Source: an uncultured Chryseobacterium sp. (GTDB taxonomy: Bacteria > Bacteroidota > Bacteroidia > Flavobacteriales > Weeksellaceae). From it: a stretch of 64,000 nt of DNA. This document shows positions 36,407-46,317 of the stretch, piece after piece; position 1 is the stretch's first letter; every line of letters starts with the position of its first letter. Both the position numbers and the translations under genes were made by a program. The stretch spans positions 25,013 to 89,012 of the forward strand of contig CAJYRQ010000058.1 in the NCBI GenBank assembly GCA_913777465.1. The letters are read 5' to 3'. The notes beneath the pieces were generated by a model. It had not been told where the DNA came from and made no database searches. It saw nothing but the letters and a program-made list of their open reading frames with translations.

Positions 36407-37567
36407 ATGGAAAATTTTGAAACCTTTGCCATACGAACCCAGACGGAAAGAACCCGGTTTGATGAGCATTCCACACCGCTTTTCCTTACTTCAAGTTTTG
36501 TATTTGAGGATGCGGAAGATATGCGGGCGAGCTTTGCCGAAGAAAAGCCAAAGAATTTATACAGCCGTTTTTCCAACCCGAACGTAACGGAATTCACCGA
36601 TAAAATAACCAAAATGGAAGGAGCGGAGGCAGGCTATGCTTTTGCTACGGGAATGGCCGCCATCTATTCAACCTTTGCGACTTTACTGAATGCGGGCGAT
36701 CATATCGTCAGCTGCCAGTCGGTTTTCGGATCAACGCATACGTTATTTACCAAGTATTTTCCGAAATGGAATATTGAAACCACCTACTTCAAAGCGGAAG
36801 ATGCCGAAAATGTTGAAAAGTACATTCAGCCAAACACGAAAATCCTATACCTGGAAACGCCTACCAATCCAGCTATTGAGGTGTTGGATCTGGAGTTTTT
36901 CGGGCAAATTGCTAAGAAACACAATCTGATCTTAATTGTGGACAATTGTTTCGCGACGCCTTATCTGCAGCAGCCTATTAAATATGGAGCTGATATCGTA
37001 GTGCATTCTGCCACAAAATTAATCGACGGTCAGGGACGTGTTTTAGGAGGCGTGGCAGTCGGCAGGGAAGACCTGATCCGTGAAATCTACCTTTTTGCGA
37101 GAAATACCGGGCCGGCCATGTCGCCATTCAATGCCTGGGTATTGTCCAAAAGCTTGGAAACCTTAGCAGTCCGTGTAGAAAAACATTGCGAAAACGCTTT
37201 GAAAGTAGCTGAATTTTTAGAAGGTTATCCTAATGTGGAACTCGTAAAATACCCTTTTTTAAAATCCCATCCGGGCTATGAAATTGCCAGAAAACAGATG
37301 AGGCTGGGCGGCAACATCATTGCCTTCGAAATCAAAGGCGGTATTGAGGGCGGAAGAAACTTTTTAAACAAAATTAAAATGTGTTCCCTTTCTGCCAATC
37401 TTGGAGATACGAGAACCATCGTTACTCATCCGGCTTCAACCACCCATTCTAAATTAACAGACGATGAAAGAAACGAGGTTGGCATTACTGCCGGATTGGT
37501 TCGCTGTTCAGTCGGTTTGGAACATGTAGATGATATTATTGCGGATCTGAAACAGGCGTTGGATTAA
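36407..37567 (+). CDS. metZ: O-acyl-homoserine sulfhydrylase (MetZ-like)
   Basis: A 386-residue PLP enzyme of the Cys/Met metabolism class that takes O-succinyl- or O-acetylhomoserine with sulfide to homocysteine. The PLP lysine is Lys204 in [12 protein letters not shown], with [13 protein letters not shown] upstream, YSRFSNPNV near the N-terminus, and [18 protein letters not shown] plus [15 protein letters not shown] in the C-terminal domain. MetZ is favoured over cystathionine gamma-synthase by the direct link to metX and the absence of a cystathionine lyase next door, but this is not certain. I use ATG 36407; an in-frame start six codons upstream lies in the repeat. Confidence 0.88.
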   Translation: MENFETFAIRTQTERTRFDEHSTPLFLTSSFVFEDAEDMRASFAEEKPKNLYSRFSNPNVTEFTDKITKMEGAEAGYAFATGMAAIYSTFATLLNAGDHIVSCQSVFGSTHTLFTKYFPKWNIETTYFKAEDAENVEKYIQPNTKILYLETPTNPAIEVLDLEFFGQIAKKHNLILIVDNCFATPYLQQPIKYGADIVVHSATKLIDGQGRVLGGVAVGREDLIREIYLFARNTGPAMSPFNAWVLSKSLETLAVRVEKHCENALKVAEFLEGYPNVELVKYPFLKSHPGYEIARKQMRLGGNIIAFEIKGGIEGGRNFLNKIKMCSLSANLGDTRTIVTHPASTTHSKLTDDERNEVGITAGLVRCSVGLEHVDDIIADLKQALD

Positions 37568-37592
37568 TTCAGGAGGAACAGGCTTCGATCCG

Positions 37593-37658
37593 TTTGATTA
37601 TAAAAATAAATGGGCTTCACCCCATGCTAATGATAAATCCCTTCAGGGAAAAAAAGAA
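37593..37658. repeat. REP-like element upstream of metH
   Basis: GGGCTTCACCCC, then ATGCTAATGAT, then CCCTTCAGGG just before the metH start. The same order (GGGTTTCACCC, GCTATGATCATGAT, GCCCCTACGGGGC) occurs at 8440-8477, so the two are members of one family. The element lies inside an operon, directly ahead of a start codon. Confidence 0.6.
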
Positions 37659-38669
37659 ATGAAAAACTCAGAACAACTATACAAAGCACTCTCTGAAAGA
37701 ATCTTGATTCTGGACGGTGCAATGGGTACCATGCTTCAGCGGTATAAATTTGAAGAAGAAGACTACCGTGGCGAACGCTTCAAAAACTGGGAACACCCGG
37801 TAAAAGGAAACAATGATCTGTTGTCTCTTACCCAGCCCCATGCTATTGAAGAAGTTCATAAAAAATACCTGGAAGCCGGTGCCGATATCATCGAAACCAA
37901 CACCTTTTCAGGAACAACGATCGCGATGGCAGACTACCACATGGAAGATCTGGTGTATGATCTAAACTACGAATCGGCAAAGATCGCGAGAAAGGTCTGT
38001 GACGAATACACCGCCAAAAATCCGGACAAACCGAGATTCGTCGCGGGATCCATCGGACCCACCAACAGAACAGCCAGCTTAAGCCCGGATGTGAATGATC
38101 CCGGGTACAGAGCCATTACCTTTGAGGAACTGAGAATTGCTTATAAACAACAATGCGAAGCATTGCTGAACGGTGGTTCGGATATTTTATTAGTAGAAAC
38201 CATCTTCGATACCCTGAATGCCAAGGCAGCATTATTTGCCATCGATGAAATCCAGGACGAAAGAGGAATCAAAATCCCGATTATGGTGTCCGGGACCATT
38301 ACCGATGCATCCGGAAGAACCCTGAGCGGGCAAACGGCGGAAGCTTTTTTAATCTCCGTTTCCCATCTGAACCTGCTGAGTGTAGGCTTCAACTGTGCGT
38401 TGGGAGCGAATCAGCTGACACCTTATCTGGAAACGCTGGCGCACAATTCGGAATTCCATGTTTCAGCTTACCCGAATGCAGGTTTGCCGAATGCTTTCGG
38501 GAAATATGATGAAACCCCGGAAGATATGGCCGGCCAGATCAGGGAATATGCTGAAAAAGGCCTGATCAACATTATCGGAGGCTGTTGCGGAACGACACCG
38601 AACCACATTAAAGCCATTGCGGATTTGGTTGCAGAATACCCTCCGAGAAAAGTAAAGGAAATTGTTTGA
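37659..38669 (+). CDS. metH: Methionine synthase, homocysteine-binding half (split MetH-N)
   Basis: A 336-residue protein that equals the first domain of cobalamin-dependent methionine synthase. It binds homocysteine with a zinc ion: the Cys ligands are in VGFNCALGA and in [10 protein letters not shown] near residues 245 and 310. [19 protein letters not shown] and [17 protein letters not shown] are typical MetH motifs. The folate, cobalamin and activation domains are on a separate gene at 39858, with a desaturase gene between them. The two proteins must work together. A 68-base tail separates it from the sulfhydrylase, including a REP-like element. Confidence 0.93.
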   Translation: MKNSEQLYKALSERILILDGAMGTMLQRYKFEEEDYRGERFKNWEHPVKGNNDLLSLTQPHAIEEVHKKYLEAGADIIETNTFSGTTIAMADYHMEDLVYDLNYESAKIARKVCDEYTAKNPDKPRFVAGSIGPTNRTASLSPDVNDPGYRAITFEELRIAYKQQCEALLNGGSDILLVETIFDTLNAKAALFAIDEIQDERGIKIPIMVSGTITDASGRTLSGQTAEAFLISVSHLNLLSVGFNCALGANQLTPYLETLAHNSEFHVSAYPNAGLPNAFGKYDETPEDMAGQIREYAEKGLINIIGGCCGTTPNHIKAIADLVAEYPPRKVKEIV

Positions 38670-38757
38670 AATTAATTGATCTTTTGATGGATCAGAGAGC
38701 AGAAGGGAACAATTTTTACTGTTATATTTTATTCAGTTACATACAAAATCAGATATA

Positions 38758-39849
38758 ATGGAAAAACCTATTTACTTAAAAGATTCGGAAGATGCGAAAT
38801 TGTTTAATGAACTAAGGAAGAAAGTGAACCGGAGAGTAGAAGCCATTCCTGAAAACCGCGATATTTATATTCAGATCAAAGCAGTCATTCTGCCTTTGAT
38901 CTATTTCGGTTTATATGCATTTGCTCTCTTCAATGCGGATAAGCCATGGGTATATATTTCAGGTTTTGTGCTGATGGGGATTTCTCTGGTCTTGATATAT
39001 TTAAACCTCATTCATGAAGCGGCACACAACAATATTTTTAAAAGCAAAAGGCTTAACAGTATCGTACTTCAGATTTTTGATTTTGTGGGAGCCAATTCCT
39101 ACATCTGGAAGAAAAGACATATTGCCAGCCATCATGCCTATCCCAATGTAGACGGCTGGGACACCGATATAGAGCAGAGCGGATTATTGCTGATCGTTCC
39201 GTGGATTAAAGCGAAAGGTATCCAGAAATACCAGCACCGGTTCTTCTTTCTGGTTTATCCGCTTTACCTTTTCAACTGGATGTTCATCAGGGATTTCAGG
39301 GACTTTTTTGATAAGGACAGGGTAATCCTGAAAACGCAGGGTGCGATTCCCGTAAAGGAAAAAATTAAAATGGTGGCTTACAAGCTGTTTTACTTCTTTT
39401 ATCAGATTGCCGTACCGGTCCTGTTTTTTAAAGTTTCGATCGGGCTGGCTCTTGGTGCCTGGTTTTTGCAGGTGATTGCCGCAAGTATTTTTGCTCTTTT
39501 TGTTCTGCTGCCGCTGCATCCGCTTCCTGATAATGCTTTTCCGAAGCTGGATGAAAAAAACGGGCTTCCTTTCAGCTGGATCAGACACCAGTTGGAAGTG
39601 ACCAACGATTTAAAAGAAAACAACTGGTTTGTAAGGAATGTGCTGGGGAATTTCAACTTCCATGTGGCCCACCATCTGTTTCCGAACTACAGTTACGCTT
39701 ATTATAATGAAATTACTGAAGAAATCGAAGAATTTTCCAGAGAACATAATCTGGGTTACAAACGGTTTCCGATAGTTACGGCTTTGGGCAAGCATGTGGA
39801 TTTGCTGAAGCAGAATGCGAACAACGCATACTATATTTTAGAAGAATAA
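38758..39849 (+). CDS. Membrane fatty-acid desaturase
   Basis: A 363-residue integral membrane di-iron desaturase. The three His boxes are HEAAH (86-90), HIASHH (121-126) and HVAHH (302-306), with four hydrophobic helices around residues 42-60, 67-85, 160-180 and 210-250. This matches acyl-lipid or acyl-CoA desaturases that introduce double bonds to keep membranes fluid. It lies between the two halves of methionine synthase, only eight bases before the second half, so it should be carried on the SAM-controlled transcript unless an internal promoter exists. The biochemical link to methionine is not evident. Confidence 0.9.
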   Translation: MEKPIYLKDSEDAKLFNELRKKVNRRVEAIPENRDIYIQIKAVILPLIYFGLYAFALFNADKPWVYISGFVLMGISLVLIYLNLIHEAAHNNIFKSKRLNSIVLQIFDFVGANSYIWKKRHIASHHAYPNVDGWDTDIEQSGLLLIVPWIKAKGIQKYQHRFFFLVYPLYLFNWMFIRDFRDFFDKDRVILKTQGAIPVKEKIKMVAYKLFYFFYQIAVPVLFFKVSIGLALGAWFLQVIAASIFALFVLLPLHPLPDNAFPKLDEKNGLPFSWIRHQLEVTNDLKENNWFVRNVLGNFNFHVAHHLFPNYSYAYYNEITEEIEEFSREHNLGYKRFPIVTALGKHVDLLKQNANNAYYILEE

Positions 39850-39857
39850 ATAAATTG

Positions 39858-42518
39858 ATGAAATATTTAAGATTATCAGGGCTGGAGCCTCTGATTATTA
39901 CACCGGAAAGTAATTTTATCAACGTTGGCGAAAGAACCAATGTTGCCGGATCTAAAAAATTTTTAAGATTAATAAAAGAAGAAAAGTTCGGGGAAGCCCT
40001 GGATATTGCACGCCACCAGGTAGAAGGCGGAGCACAGATTCTGGACGTTAACTTTGATGACGGACTGATCGACGGGAAAGCGTCCATGGTGAAGTTCCTG
40101 AATTTAATTGCTTCCGAACCGGACATAGCCCGGATCCCTCTGATGATCGACTCGTCAAAATGGGAGATTCTCGAAGCGGGTCTACAGGTAGCACAGGGAA
40201 AATGTGTCGTGAATTCCATCAGCTTAAAAGGCGGTGAAGAAGAATTTATCAAGCAGGCCAAAGCCATTAAAAGATATGGCGCAGCAGTAATTGTCATGGC
40301 GTTCGATGAAGTAGGGCAGGCCGATACGTATGAACGGAGAATTGAAATCTCAAAACGGTCTTATGATATCCTGGTCAATCGTTTAAATTTCCCGGCGGAA
40401 GATATTATTTTCGATTTAAATATTTTCCCCGTAGCTACGGGAATGGACGAACACCGTCGGAATGCCATCGATTTTATAGAAGCCACAAGATGGGTCCGCC
40501 AAAACCTTCCGTATGCTTCGGTAAGCGGGGGCGTTTCCAATGTTTCTTTTTCATTCAGGGGAAATGATACCGTAAGGGAAGCCATGCACTCGGTATTTCT
40601 CTACCATGCGATTCAGGCGGGAATGAATATGGGGATCGTGAATCCGGCGATGCTGGAAGTATATGATGAAATCAACAAAGAACTTCTTGAGCTGGTAGAA
40701 GATGTGATTCTTGATAAAAGGGAAGATGCTACCGAACGTCTTTTGGATTATTCCGAAAAACACAAATCGGTGAAGAAAGAAAAAGTAGAAGAACTGGAAT
40801 GGCGTACAAAGCCTCTGCAGGAAAGAATCACCCACTCTTTGGTAAAAGGAATCGATCGTTTCATCGAAGAAGATGTGGAAGAAGCCAGGCAGCAGGCCGC
40901 AAAGCCATTGCATGTGATCGAAATAAACCTGATGACCGGAATGGGCGTTGTCGGCGACCTTTTCGGGAGCGGAAAAATGTTCCTGCCACAGGTGGTAAAA
41001 TCTGCAAGGGTAATGAAGAAGGCGGTTGCTTATCTGCAGCCGTTTATCGAAGCGGAGAAAGACGGATCCAAGCCGGCCAACGGGAAGATCCTGATGGCTA
41101 CCGTAAAAGGGGATGTTCACGACATCGGAAAAAATATTGTGAGTGTCGTGCTGGGCTGCAACAACTATGAAATTGTTGATCTCGGGGTGATGGTTCCTGC
41201 CGAAAAAATTATTCAGGCTGCGATTGATCACCAGGTGGATGTGATCGGTTTAAGCGGGCTGATTACGCCAAGCCTTGATGAGATGGTCTACATCGCTTCA
41301 GAACTGGAAAGGCAAAATCTTAATTTCCCTCTTCTGATCGGGGGAGCAACCACTTCAAAGGCCCATACCGCCGTAAAAATCGATTTAAAATACAAGAATG
41401 CCGTTGTTCATGTAAATGATGCTTCCCGAGCCGTAAACGTGGTAAGTTCGTTATTGGGCGACCGGAACAAAGAATATGTTGAAGATTTGAAAAATGACTA
41501 CTCCGAATTCCGGGAAAAATTCCTCAACCGGCAGGTAGAAAAAGATTATGTTTCCATTGAGGAAGCGAGAGAAAATAAATTTAAAATCGATTGGGAAAAC
41601 GAAGAAATCTTTACTCCGAATCAATTGGGAATTCAGGTTTTTGAAAACCAGGATTTACGGGAATTGCTGCCGTTTATCGACTGGTCGCCTTTTTTCAGAA
41701 GCTGGGATCTGCATGGCAAATACCCGAACATCCTGGAAGATGAGGTAGTCGGGGCACAGGCAAAAGAACTGTTCAAAGACGCCCAGGTAATTTTAAAACG
41801 GATTTTAGACGAAAAACTACTGACGGCAAAAGCGATCTTCGGGATTTTTAAAGCCAATTCCAACGAAACGGATGATATCATGATCTTCGACGAAAATCGT
41901 GAGCAGCAGGTGAAATTTATCACACTGAGACAGCAGGCGCAGCGTTCCAAAGGGAAAGATTATCTGGCCTTAAGTGATTTCATTGCTCCGCAAAGTTCCG
42001 GAAAAACCGATTATATGGGAGCTTTCTGTGTAACCACAGGCTTCGGAACCGATGAATTATCCGATGAATACGAAAAAGCCAACGACGATTACAACGCCAT
42101 TATGGTAAAAGCCCTGGCCGACCGTTTTGCAGAAGCCTACGCCGAATTTTTACACAAGAAAGTAAGAACTGAATATTGGGGGTATGTCAATCAGGAAAGC
42201 TTAACCAACGAAGAACTGATTGCCGAAAAATACAAAGGAATCCGTCCGGCACCAGGTTATCCGGCCTGTCCCGACCACCTGGAAAAACATGCCATCTGGG
42301 ATCTCTTAAAAGTAGAAGAACAGATCGGCGTTTATCTTACCGAAAGTCTGGCCATGTTCCCGACGGCTTCGGTTTCCGGATATTACTTCGGAAGCCCCCA
42401 TGCCAAATATTTCGGACTGGGGAAAATCGCTGAAGACCAGCTGAAGGATTACTCCGTGAGAAAAGGGATTTCTTTGCAGGAAGCGAGAAAATGGTTGTCA
42501 CCGAATTTAGCGGATTAA
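39858..42518 (+). CDS. metH: Methionine synthase, folate/cobalamin/activation half (split MetH-C)
   Basis: An 886-residue protein with the remaining MetH domains: a pterin-binding domain (about 10-300, [12 protein letters not shown] at the start), the cobalamin cap and Rossmann domains with the histidine ligand motif DVHDIGKN (419-426, His421), and the C-terminal AdoMet-binding activation domain ([33 protein letters not shown]). It transfers the methyl from methyltetrahydrofolate to homocysteine via B12. The start is ATG 39858; a TTG just before it is less likely. It pairs with the homocysteine-binding half at 37659. Confidence 0.93.
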   Translation: MKYLRLSGLEPLIITPESNFINVGERTNVAGSKKFLRLIKEEKFGEALDIARHQVEGGAQILDVNFDDGLIDGKASMVKFLNLIASEPDIARIPLMIDSSKWEILEAGLQVAQGKCVVNSISLKGGEEEFIKQAKAIKRYGAAVIVMAFDEVGQADTYERRIEISKRSYDILVNRLNFPAEDIIFDLNIFPVATGMDEHRRNAIDFIEATRWVRQNLPYASVSGGVSNVSFSFRGNDTVREAMHSVFLYHAIQAGMNMGIVNPAMLEVYDEINKELLELVEDVILDKREDATERLLDYSEKHKSVKKEKVEELEWRTKPLQERITHSLVKGIDRFIEEDVEEARQQAAKPLHVIEINLMTGMGVVGDLFGSGKMFLPQVVKSARVMKKAVAYLQPFIEAEKDGSKPANGKILMATVKGDVHDIGKNIVSVVLGCNNYEIVDLGVMVPAEKIIQAAIDHQVDVIGLSGLITPSLDEMVYIASELERQNLNFPLLIGGATTSKAHTAVKIDLKYKNAVVHVNDASRAVNVVSSLLGDRNKEYVEDLKNDYSEFREKFLNRQVEKDYVSIEEARENKFKIDWENEEIFTPNQLGIQVFENQDLRELLPFIDWSPFFRSWDLHGKYPNILEDEVVGAQAKELFKDAQVILKRILDEKLLTAKAIFGIFKANSNETDDIMIFDENREQQVKFITLRQQAQRSKGKDYLALSDFIAPQSSGKTDYMGAFCVTTGFGTDELSDEYEKANDDYNAIMVKALADRFAEAYAEFLHKKVRTEYWGYVNQESLTNEELIAEKYKGIRPAPGYPACPDHLEKHAIWDLLKVEEQIGVYLTESLAMFPTASVSGYYFGSPHAKYFGLGKIAEDQLKDYSVRKGISLQEARKWLSPNLAD

Positions 42519-42584
42519 TTAATACCAGCTTTTGTTGCTAGTGAAACATACTATTTTACAAATATTCAGACTATAAAAATTAAA

Positions 42585-43544
42585 ATGAAAATCACCGACC
42601 ATATAAAAAACGCAAACGGAAAAACCTTATTTTCTCTTGAAGTTGTTCCGCCACAGAAAGGCATCGGAATCGAAGATCTCTATAAAAACATCGATCCGCT
42701 GATGGAATTCAAGCCGCCTTTCATTGATGTAACGACCTCAAGAGAAGAATACATTTACATTGACAAAGGAAACGGGCTGATGGAACGCCGGATCACCAGG
42801 ATGCGCCCCGGAACTTTGGGGATCTGTGCGGCAATTCAGCATAAATACAGTGTAGACACGGTTCCGCATCTGTTATGTGGCGGATTTACCAAAGAAGAAA
42901 CCGAATACCTGCTGGTAGACTGTATGTACCTGGGCATCGATAATGTGATGGCCCTAAGAGGCGATGCCATGAAAGGGCACCAGTACTTTGAGCCAACCGC
43001 CGGCGGACATGCCAGTGCCATGGATCTGGTACATCAGATTAATAATTTGGGAAGAGGGAAATACCTGCATAACGAAGAAAAGGAATGCGAGGAGCACAAT
43101 AAATTCTGCATTGGCGTTGCCGGTTATCCCGAAAAACACATGGAAGCCCCTTCCATGAACTACGACCTGAAATGGCTGAAGCAAAAAGTAGATGCCGGAG
43201 CAGATTATATTGTAACACAGATGTTTTTCGACAATAAGAAATTCATCGAGTTTGTAAAAAAAGCCCGTGAAATGGGAATTACCGTTCCAATTATTCCGGG
43301 AATCAAACCCATTGCAACGAAGAAACATTTAAAAGTCCTGCCGCAGATCTTTAAAATCGATTTACCGGAAGAGCTAATCAACGAAGTGGAACATGCTAAA
43401 AACAACGAAGCCGTCAAGCAGATCGGTATCGAATGGGCCATTGCCCAGTGCCGGGAACTTCTGGATTTCGGAGTTCCGGTGTTGCATTTTTATTCCATGG
43501 GGAAAAGTGATAATATTAAAAAAGTAGCCGGCGCGCTATTCTAA
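42585..43544 (+). CDS. metF: Methylenetetrahydrofolate reductase
   Basis: A 319-residue FAD enzyme that makes the methyltetrahydrofolate used by MetH. Motifs include SLEVVPPQKG (Glu of the active site), DVTTSREEY, NVMALRGDAMKG, AGYPEKHMEAPS and ADYIVTQMFFDN, then PIIPGIKPIATKKHL. Length is typical for bacterial MetF (about 290-320). It is the last gene of the methionine locus, 66 bases behind MetH-C, and ends at a good terminator. Confidence 0.95.
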   Translation: MKITDHIKNANGKTLFSLEVVPPQKGIGIEDLYKNIDPLMEFKPPFIDVTTSREEYIYIDKGNGLMERRITRMRPGTLGICAAIQHKYSVDTVPHLLCGGFTKEETEYLLVDCMYLGIDNVMALRGDAMKGHQYFEPTAGGHASAMDLVHQINNLGRGKYLHNEEKECEEHNKFCIGVAGYPEKHMEAPSMNYDLKWLKQKVDAGADYIVTQMFFDNKKFIEFVKKAREMGITVPIIPGIKPIATKKHLKVLPQIFKIDLPEELINEVEHAKNNEAVKQIGIEWAIAQCRELLDFGVPVLHFYSMGKSDNIKKVAGALF

Positions 43545-43562
43545 TAAAGTAAAGTGAATCTT

Positions 43563-43590
43563 GAAAGTCCTGCCGAAAAGCAGGGCTTTC
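43563..43590 (+). terminator. Terminator of the methionine locus
   Basis: 11-bp stem GAAAGTCCTGC with GCAGGGCTTTC (one G-U pair), 6-base loop and T-run, directly after metF. Confidence 0.85.
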
Positions 43591-43602
43591 TTTTTGCTTA
43601 AG

Positions 43603-44091
43603 TTACCGGATTTCGCTCTGATACTTTAAAAGCCTTTCAAAAACACTGCGGGTGGTCGGTTTTGAAGAATTCAGATTAAAAATAAACATTCCGCTCTCGA
43701 TATTGAAATAATATTTCTTTTCCTGATCCTGCACTGAAAACCATTTTAAAAGTCCGTTGACAATATTGATATCTTCCCATTTAATGGAACTCTCGTGTAA
43801 AGGAAAGGTATGGGGATGCTGATGCAGCGTATCTACAAAATGGATGTTATTGCCTTCGATATAAATCATCCCGCTACCCTGGAATGCTTTAATTTTAAAA
43901 AATTCATTCTGGGCATTTCCCATATTATAGCGTACAAAGGCATAATATTCCGGGGTTCCGATTTCCTGCAGGAGCAGGTTCTGTTTCTTTCTGCGGCTTC
44001 TTGCCGCAAGGTAAGCGATCAGAAAAATAATCGCCGGAATCGAGAAAAGAAATAAAAGTAAAATAATAATTAAAACAATGATTGAGGTCAT
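43603..44091 (-). CDS. Small membrane-anchored protein of unknown function
   Basis: A 162-residue protein with an N-terminal hydrophobic helix (about residues 3-31), a basic stop-transfer segment (ARSRRKKQ), and a soluble C-terminal domain with mixed beta strands (AFVRYNMGNAQNEFFKIKAFQGSGMIYIEGNN). No family is recognised. It lies 23 bases after the stop of the acetyltransferase-like gene, on the same strand, and may share its mRNA. Confidence 0.7.
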   Translation of the reverse strand: MTSIIVLIIILLLFLFSIPAIIFLIAYLAARSRRKKQNLLLQEIGTPEYYAFVRYNMGNAQNEFFKIKAFQGSGMIYIEGNNIHFVDTLHQHPHTFPLHESSIKWEDINIVNGLLKWFSVQDQEKKYYFNIESGMFIFNLNSSKPTTRSVFERLLKYQSEIR

Positions 44092-44114
44092 TAGCGTAGG
44101 ATTTAAGTTTTACA

Positions 44115-45269
44115 TTACAATTCAGGGTGCCTCTCAAAATCCTTGGTCCGGTCGAACAGGTATCGGTAAGTCGCCAGTTTTCTTGTTACGGTCGTATCAA
44201 GATTCTCCGCAATTTTTATCATTTTTGGATTGAAATCACCGATCCACTGCATCTCTGTAATTTTAAAATCGGTATGCTTCCTGAGATGCTGTGTTCCTTC
44301 CCAGATCATATATCCTTCAAGGCCCTTTCTTTGCCACTCCGGAACCACACCAAAAACAAGACCAATCATTTTCTCGTTTTTCCTGAATTTTTTAATCCAG
44401 AGAAATTTCAGCTTTTCCCACAATCCGAATTTTCCGTTGAGGTATTTAAACCACTGGTTGGTATCCGGCAGGTTCATCCACATTGCCACGGGTTTTTCTT
44501 TCTCATAGACAAACCATGAAATATGCTCGTTGATGATGGGCTTCATCATCTTAAACATTTTCAGGACTTTTGATTCTTCCATCTGTTTTCCCTCGCCGTG
44601 GGAAGCCCATGCTTTATTGTAAATCTCGGTAAAATCGCTTGCGAATTTCTCCAGATTGGTCTTTGTCATCGGCCTTGCGGAAATATCAGGGTTCTTGCTG
44701 TGCTTGGCATGCATTACCGTAAATACCCGGGATACTTCGGCAAAGATGGGCCTGGAAAAGCAGAGCTGTTCAAAATAAATCTTAAAGCCGTAATTTTCAA
44801 AGAGGTTTTTATAATAGGGAAAGTTATAATTCATTCCGTACAGCGGTTCGATAAATCCTTCAATGACAAGTCCCCAGAATTTGTCCCGTTCCCCGAAATT
44901 GATCGGTCCGTCCATCGCTTCCATTCCTCTTTGCTGCAGCCAGATTTTACAATGGTCAAAAATAAAACTGGCCGTTGCCTGATCATCAATGCAGTCGAAA
45001 AATCCAATCCCTCCGGTAGGCTGTTTCTGCTCATAGGTGGTATTGATGAAAACCGCTACTTTCCCAACCGTCTCCTGCTGCTTATTTCTGAATAAAAACC
45101 GGGTGCATTCTCCGGTTTTGAAAGTTTTGTTTTTTTCAGGATTGAAAATATCCTCAATATCGATATTCCGCGGTCTGATGTAGTTTTTGTCGTTCTTGTA
45201 AAGCCTGGCCGGAAACTCTAAAAATTCCTTCTTCTGGGAGTCGTTTTGTACTTCTTCAGCGGTAATCAT
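44115..45269 (-). CDS. GNAT-like acyltransferase-fold protein
   Basis: A 384-residue cytoplasmic protein. The start is ATG 45269 (MITAEEVQND); the codons upstream lie across the promoter zone of the divergent folE gene. It matches YghO-like GNAT proteins: FPARLYKNDKNYIRP, GFFDCIDDQATASFIFDH, GPINFGERDKFWGLVIEGF, and GVVPEWQRKGLEGYMIWEG as the putative acetyl-CoA loop. Substrate and role are unknown. Conserved length and even codon use indicate a real gene. Confidence 0.82.
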   Translation of the reverse strand: MITAEEVQNDSQKKEFLEFPARLYKNDKNYIRPRNIDIEDIFNPEKNKTFKTGECTRFLFRNKQQETVGKVAVFINTTYEQKQPTGGIGFFDCIDDQATASFIFDHCKIWLQQRGMEAMDGPINFGERDKFWGLVIEGFIEPLYGMNYNFPYYKNLFENYGFKIYFEQLCFSRPIFAEVSRVFTVMHAKHSKNPDISARPMTKTNLEKFASDFTEIYNKAWASHGEGKQMEESKVLKMFKMMKPIINEHISWFVYEKEKPVAMWMNLPDTNQWFKYLNGKFGLWEKLKFLWIKKFRKNEKMIGLVFGVVPEWQRKGLEGYMIWEGTQHLRKHTDFKITEMQWIGDFNPKMIKIAENLDTTVTRKLATYRYLFDRTKDFERHPEL

Positions 45270-45342
45270 GATGTAAAAAGATGGTGTAGGTGAAAGATAA
45301 TGTTTTTCAGCCAAATTAAATATGACGAACAGATTTTATCCG

Positions 45343-45350
45343 TATTTTTG
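45343..45350 (+). promoter_or_regulatory. -7 element upstream of folE
   Basis: TATTTTTG, exact to TAnnTTTG, 16 bases before ATG 45367. No clear -33 element. Confidence 0.55.
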
Positions 45351-45366
45351 TGCAAATTAAATAAAA

Positions 45367-46032
45367 ATGGTTGATTTTACGGATAACGATGATGATATTT
45401 TCACGGGAAAAGAACATACACCCATAAGAGAAGATGCTTTTGATAAATCGCCGGAAGAAAAAATCGAAAAAATTACGGAACTGTTCGGGGAAATCATGCA
45501 GACCCTCGGGATGGATATGACCGACGATTCTTTGAAAGACTCGCCGAGACGGGTGGCCAAGATGTATGTGAATGAAATTTTCGGAGGGCTTCTGCCGGAA
45601 AACAAACCGGGGATTTCCACCTTTTCAAACAAATATAAATACCGCCAGATGCTGGTGGAAAAAGATATTACCGTATATTCGTTCTGCGAACACCACTTTT
45701 TGCCCATTATCGGAAGAGCGCATGTGGCCTATATTTCCAACGGCGAAGTAATCGGGCTTTCAAAGATCAACAGGATTGTGGATTATTATGCGAAAAGGCC
45801 GCAGGTTCAGGAAAGGCTGACAATGCAGATTGTAGACGCTCTGAAAGAAGCGCTGGGAACGAAAGACGTGGCCTGTATCATCGATGCCAAGCATCTTTGC
45901 GTAAACTGCAGGGGAATAAAAGATACGGCAAGCTCTACCATTACGGCAGAACTGAGCGGGATTTTCAGGACCAATCCGATTACCCGGCAGGAATTCCTGC
46001 ATTATGTGGGAAGCCATGCGAAATTGGATTAA
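45367..46032 (+). CDS. folE: GTP cyclohydrolase I
   Basis: A 221-residue enzyme that opens GTP to dihydroneopterin triphosphate, the first step of folate synthesis. Zinc ligands are Cys107 in SFCEHHFLP with His nearby, and the Cys of LCVNCRGIKD. DSPRRVAKMYVNEIFGG and GLSKINRIVDYYAKRPQVQERLT are family signatures. Length is normal. It is upstream of a degenerate short frame and cysS, with no shared function implied. Confidence 0.96.
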   Translation: MVDFTDNDDDIFTGKEHTPIREDAFDKSPEEKIEKITELFGEIMQTLGMDMTDDSLKDSPRRVAKMYVNEIFGGLLPENKPGISTFSNKYKYRQMLVEKDITVYSFCEHHFLPIIGRAHVAYISNGEVIGLSKINRIVDYYAKRPQVQERLTMQIVDALKEALGTKDVACIIDAKHLCVNCRGIKDTASSTITAELSGIFRTNPITRQEFLHYVGSHAKLD

Positions 46033-46172
46033 ATGAAAGTGGAGTATTTTAACAATTTTAAATATGACTCCAAAATATCCTTTCAGGAAAGGGAGAGGTT
46101 AAGTATGAAAATACTTCCACGCAGTTGCCGGTTACTTTAGAAGAATCAGGGAAGATGGCTTCGGAAGAATAG
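46033..46172 (+). pseudogene. Short frameshifted gene remnant
   Basis: Starting ATG right after the folE stop, one frame reads MKVEYFNNFKYDSKISFQ and on to a stop after 35 residues. If one T is added in the run near 46099-46101, the frame continues through YENTSTQLPVTLEESGKMA to TAG 46170-46172, a 46-residue product. The continuous sense on both sides of the shift suggests a small gene that lost one base. It is unconfirmed, and the product is not known. Confidence 0.35.
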
Positions 46173-46317
46173 CCTTTTAAAAGTAAAAAACATTAAAGTT
46201 AATCATGATAAAATTTAAAAAAGTTTCACACAAAATTTTTATTACAACCATTATCTGTTGTAACCGATAACCTGTTGAACAACCTTAAATTTTAAACTTA
46301 GAACTTTGAATACAATC

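Noticed and set aside
37593-37658. Second riboswitch ahead of metH
   Set aside because: The palindromes match REP-like repeats seen at 8440-8477 and not a known aptamer.
40551-41231. 226-codon minus-strand frame inside MetH-C
   Set aside because: Runs opposite the cobalamin-binding domain of MetH; no motif of its own.
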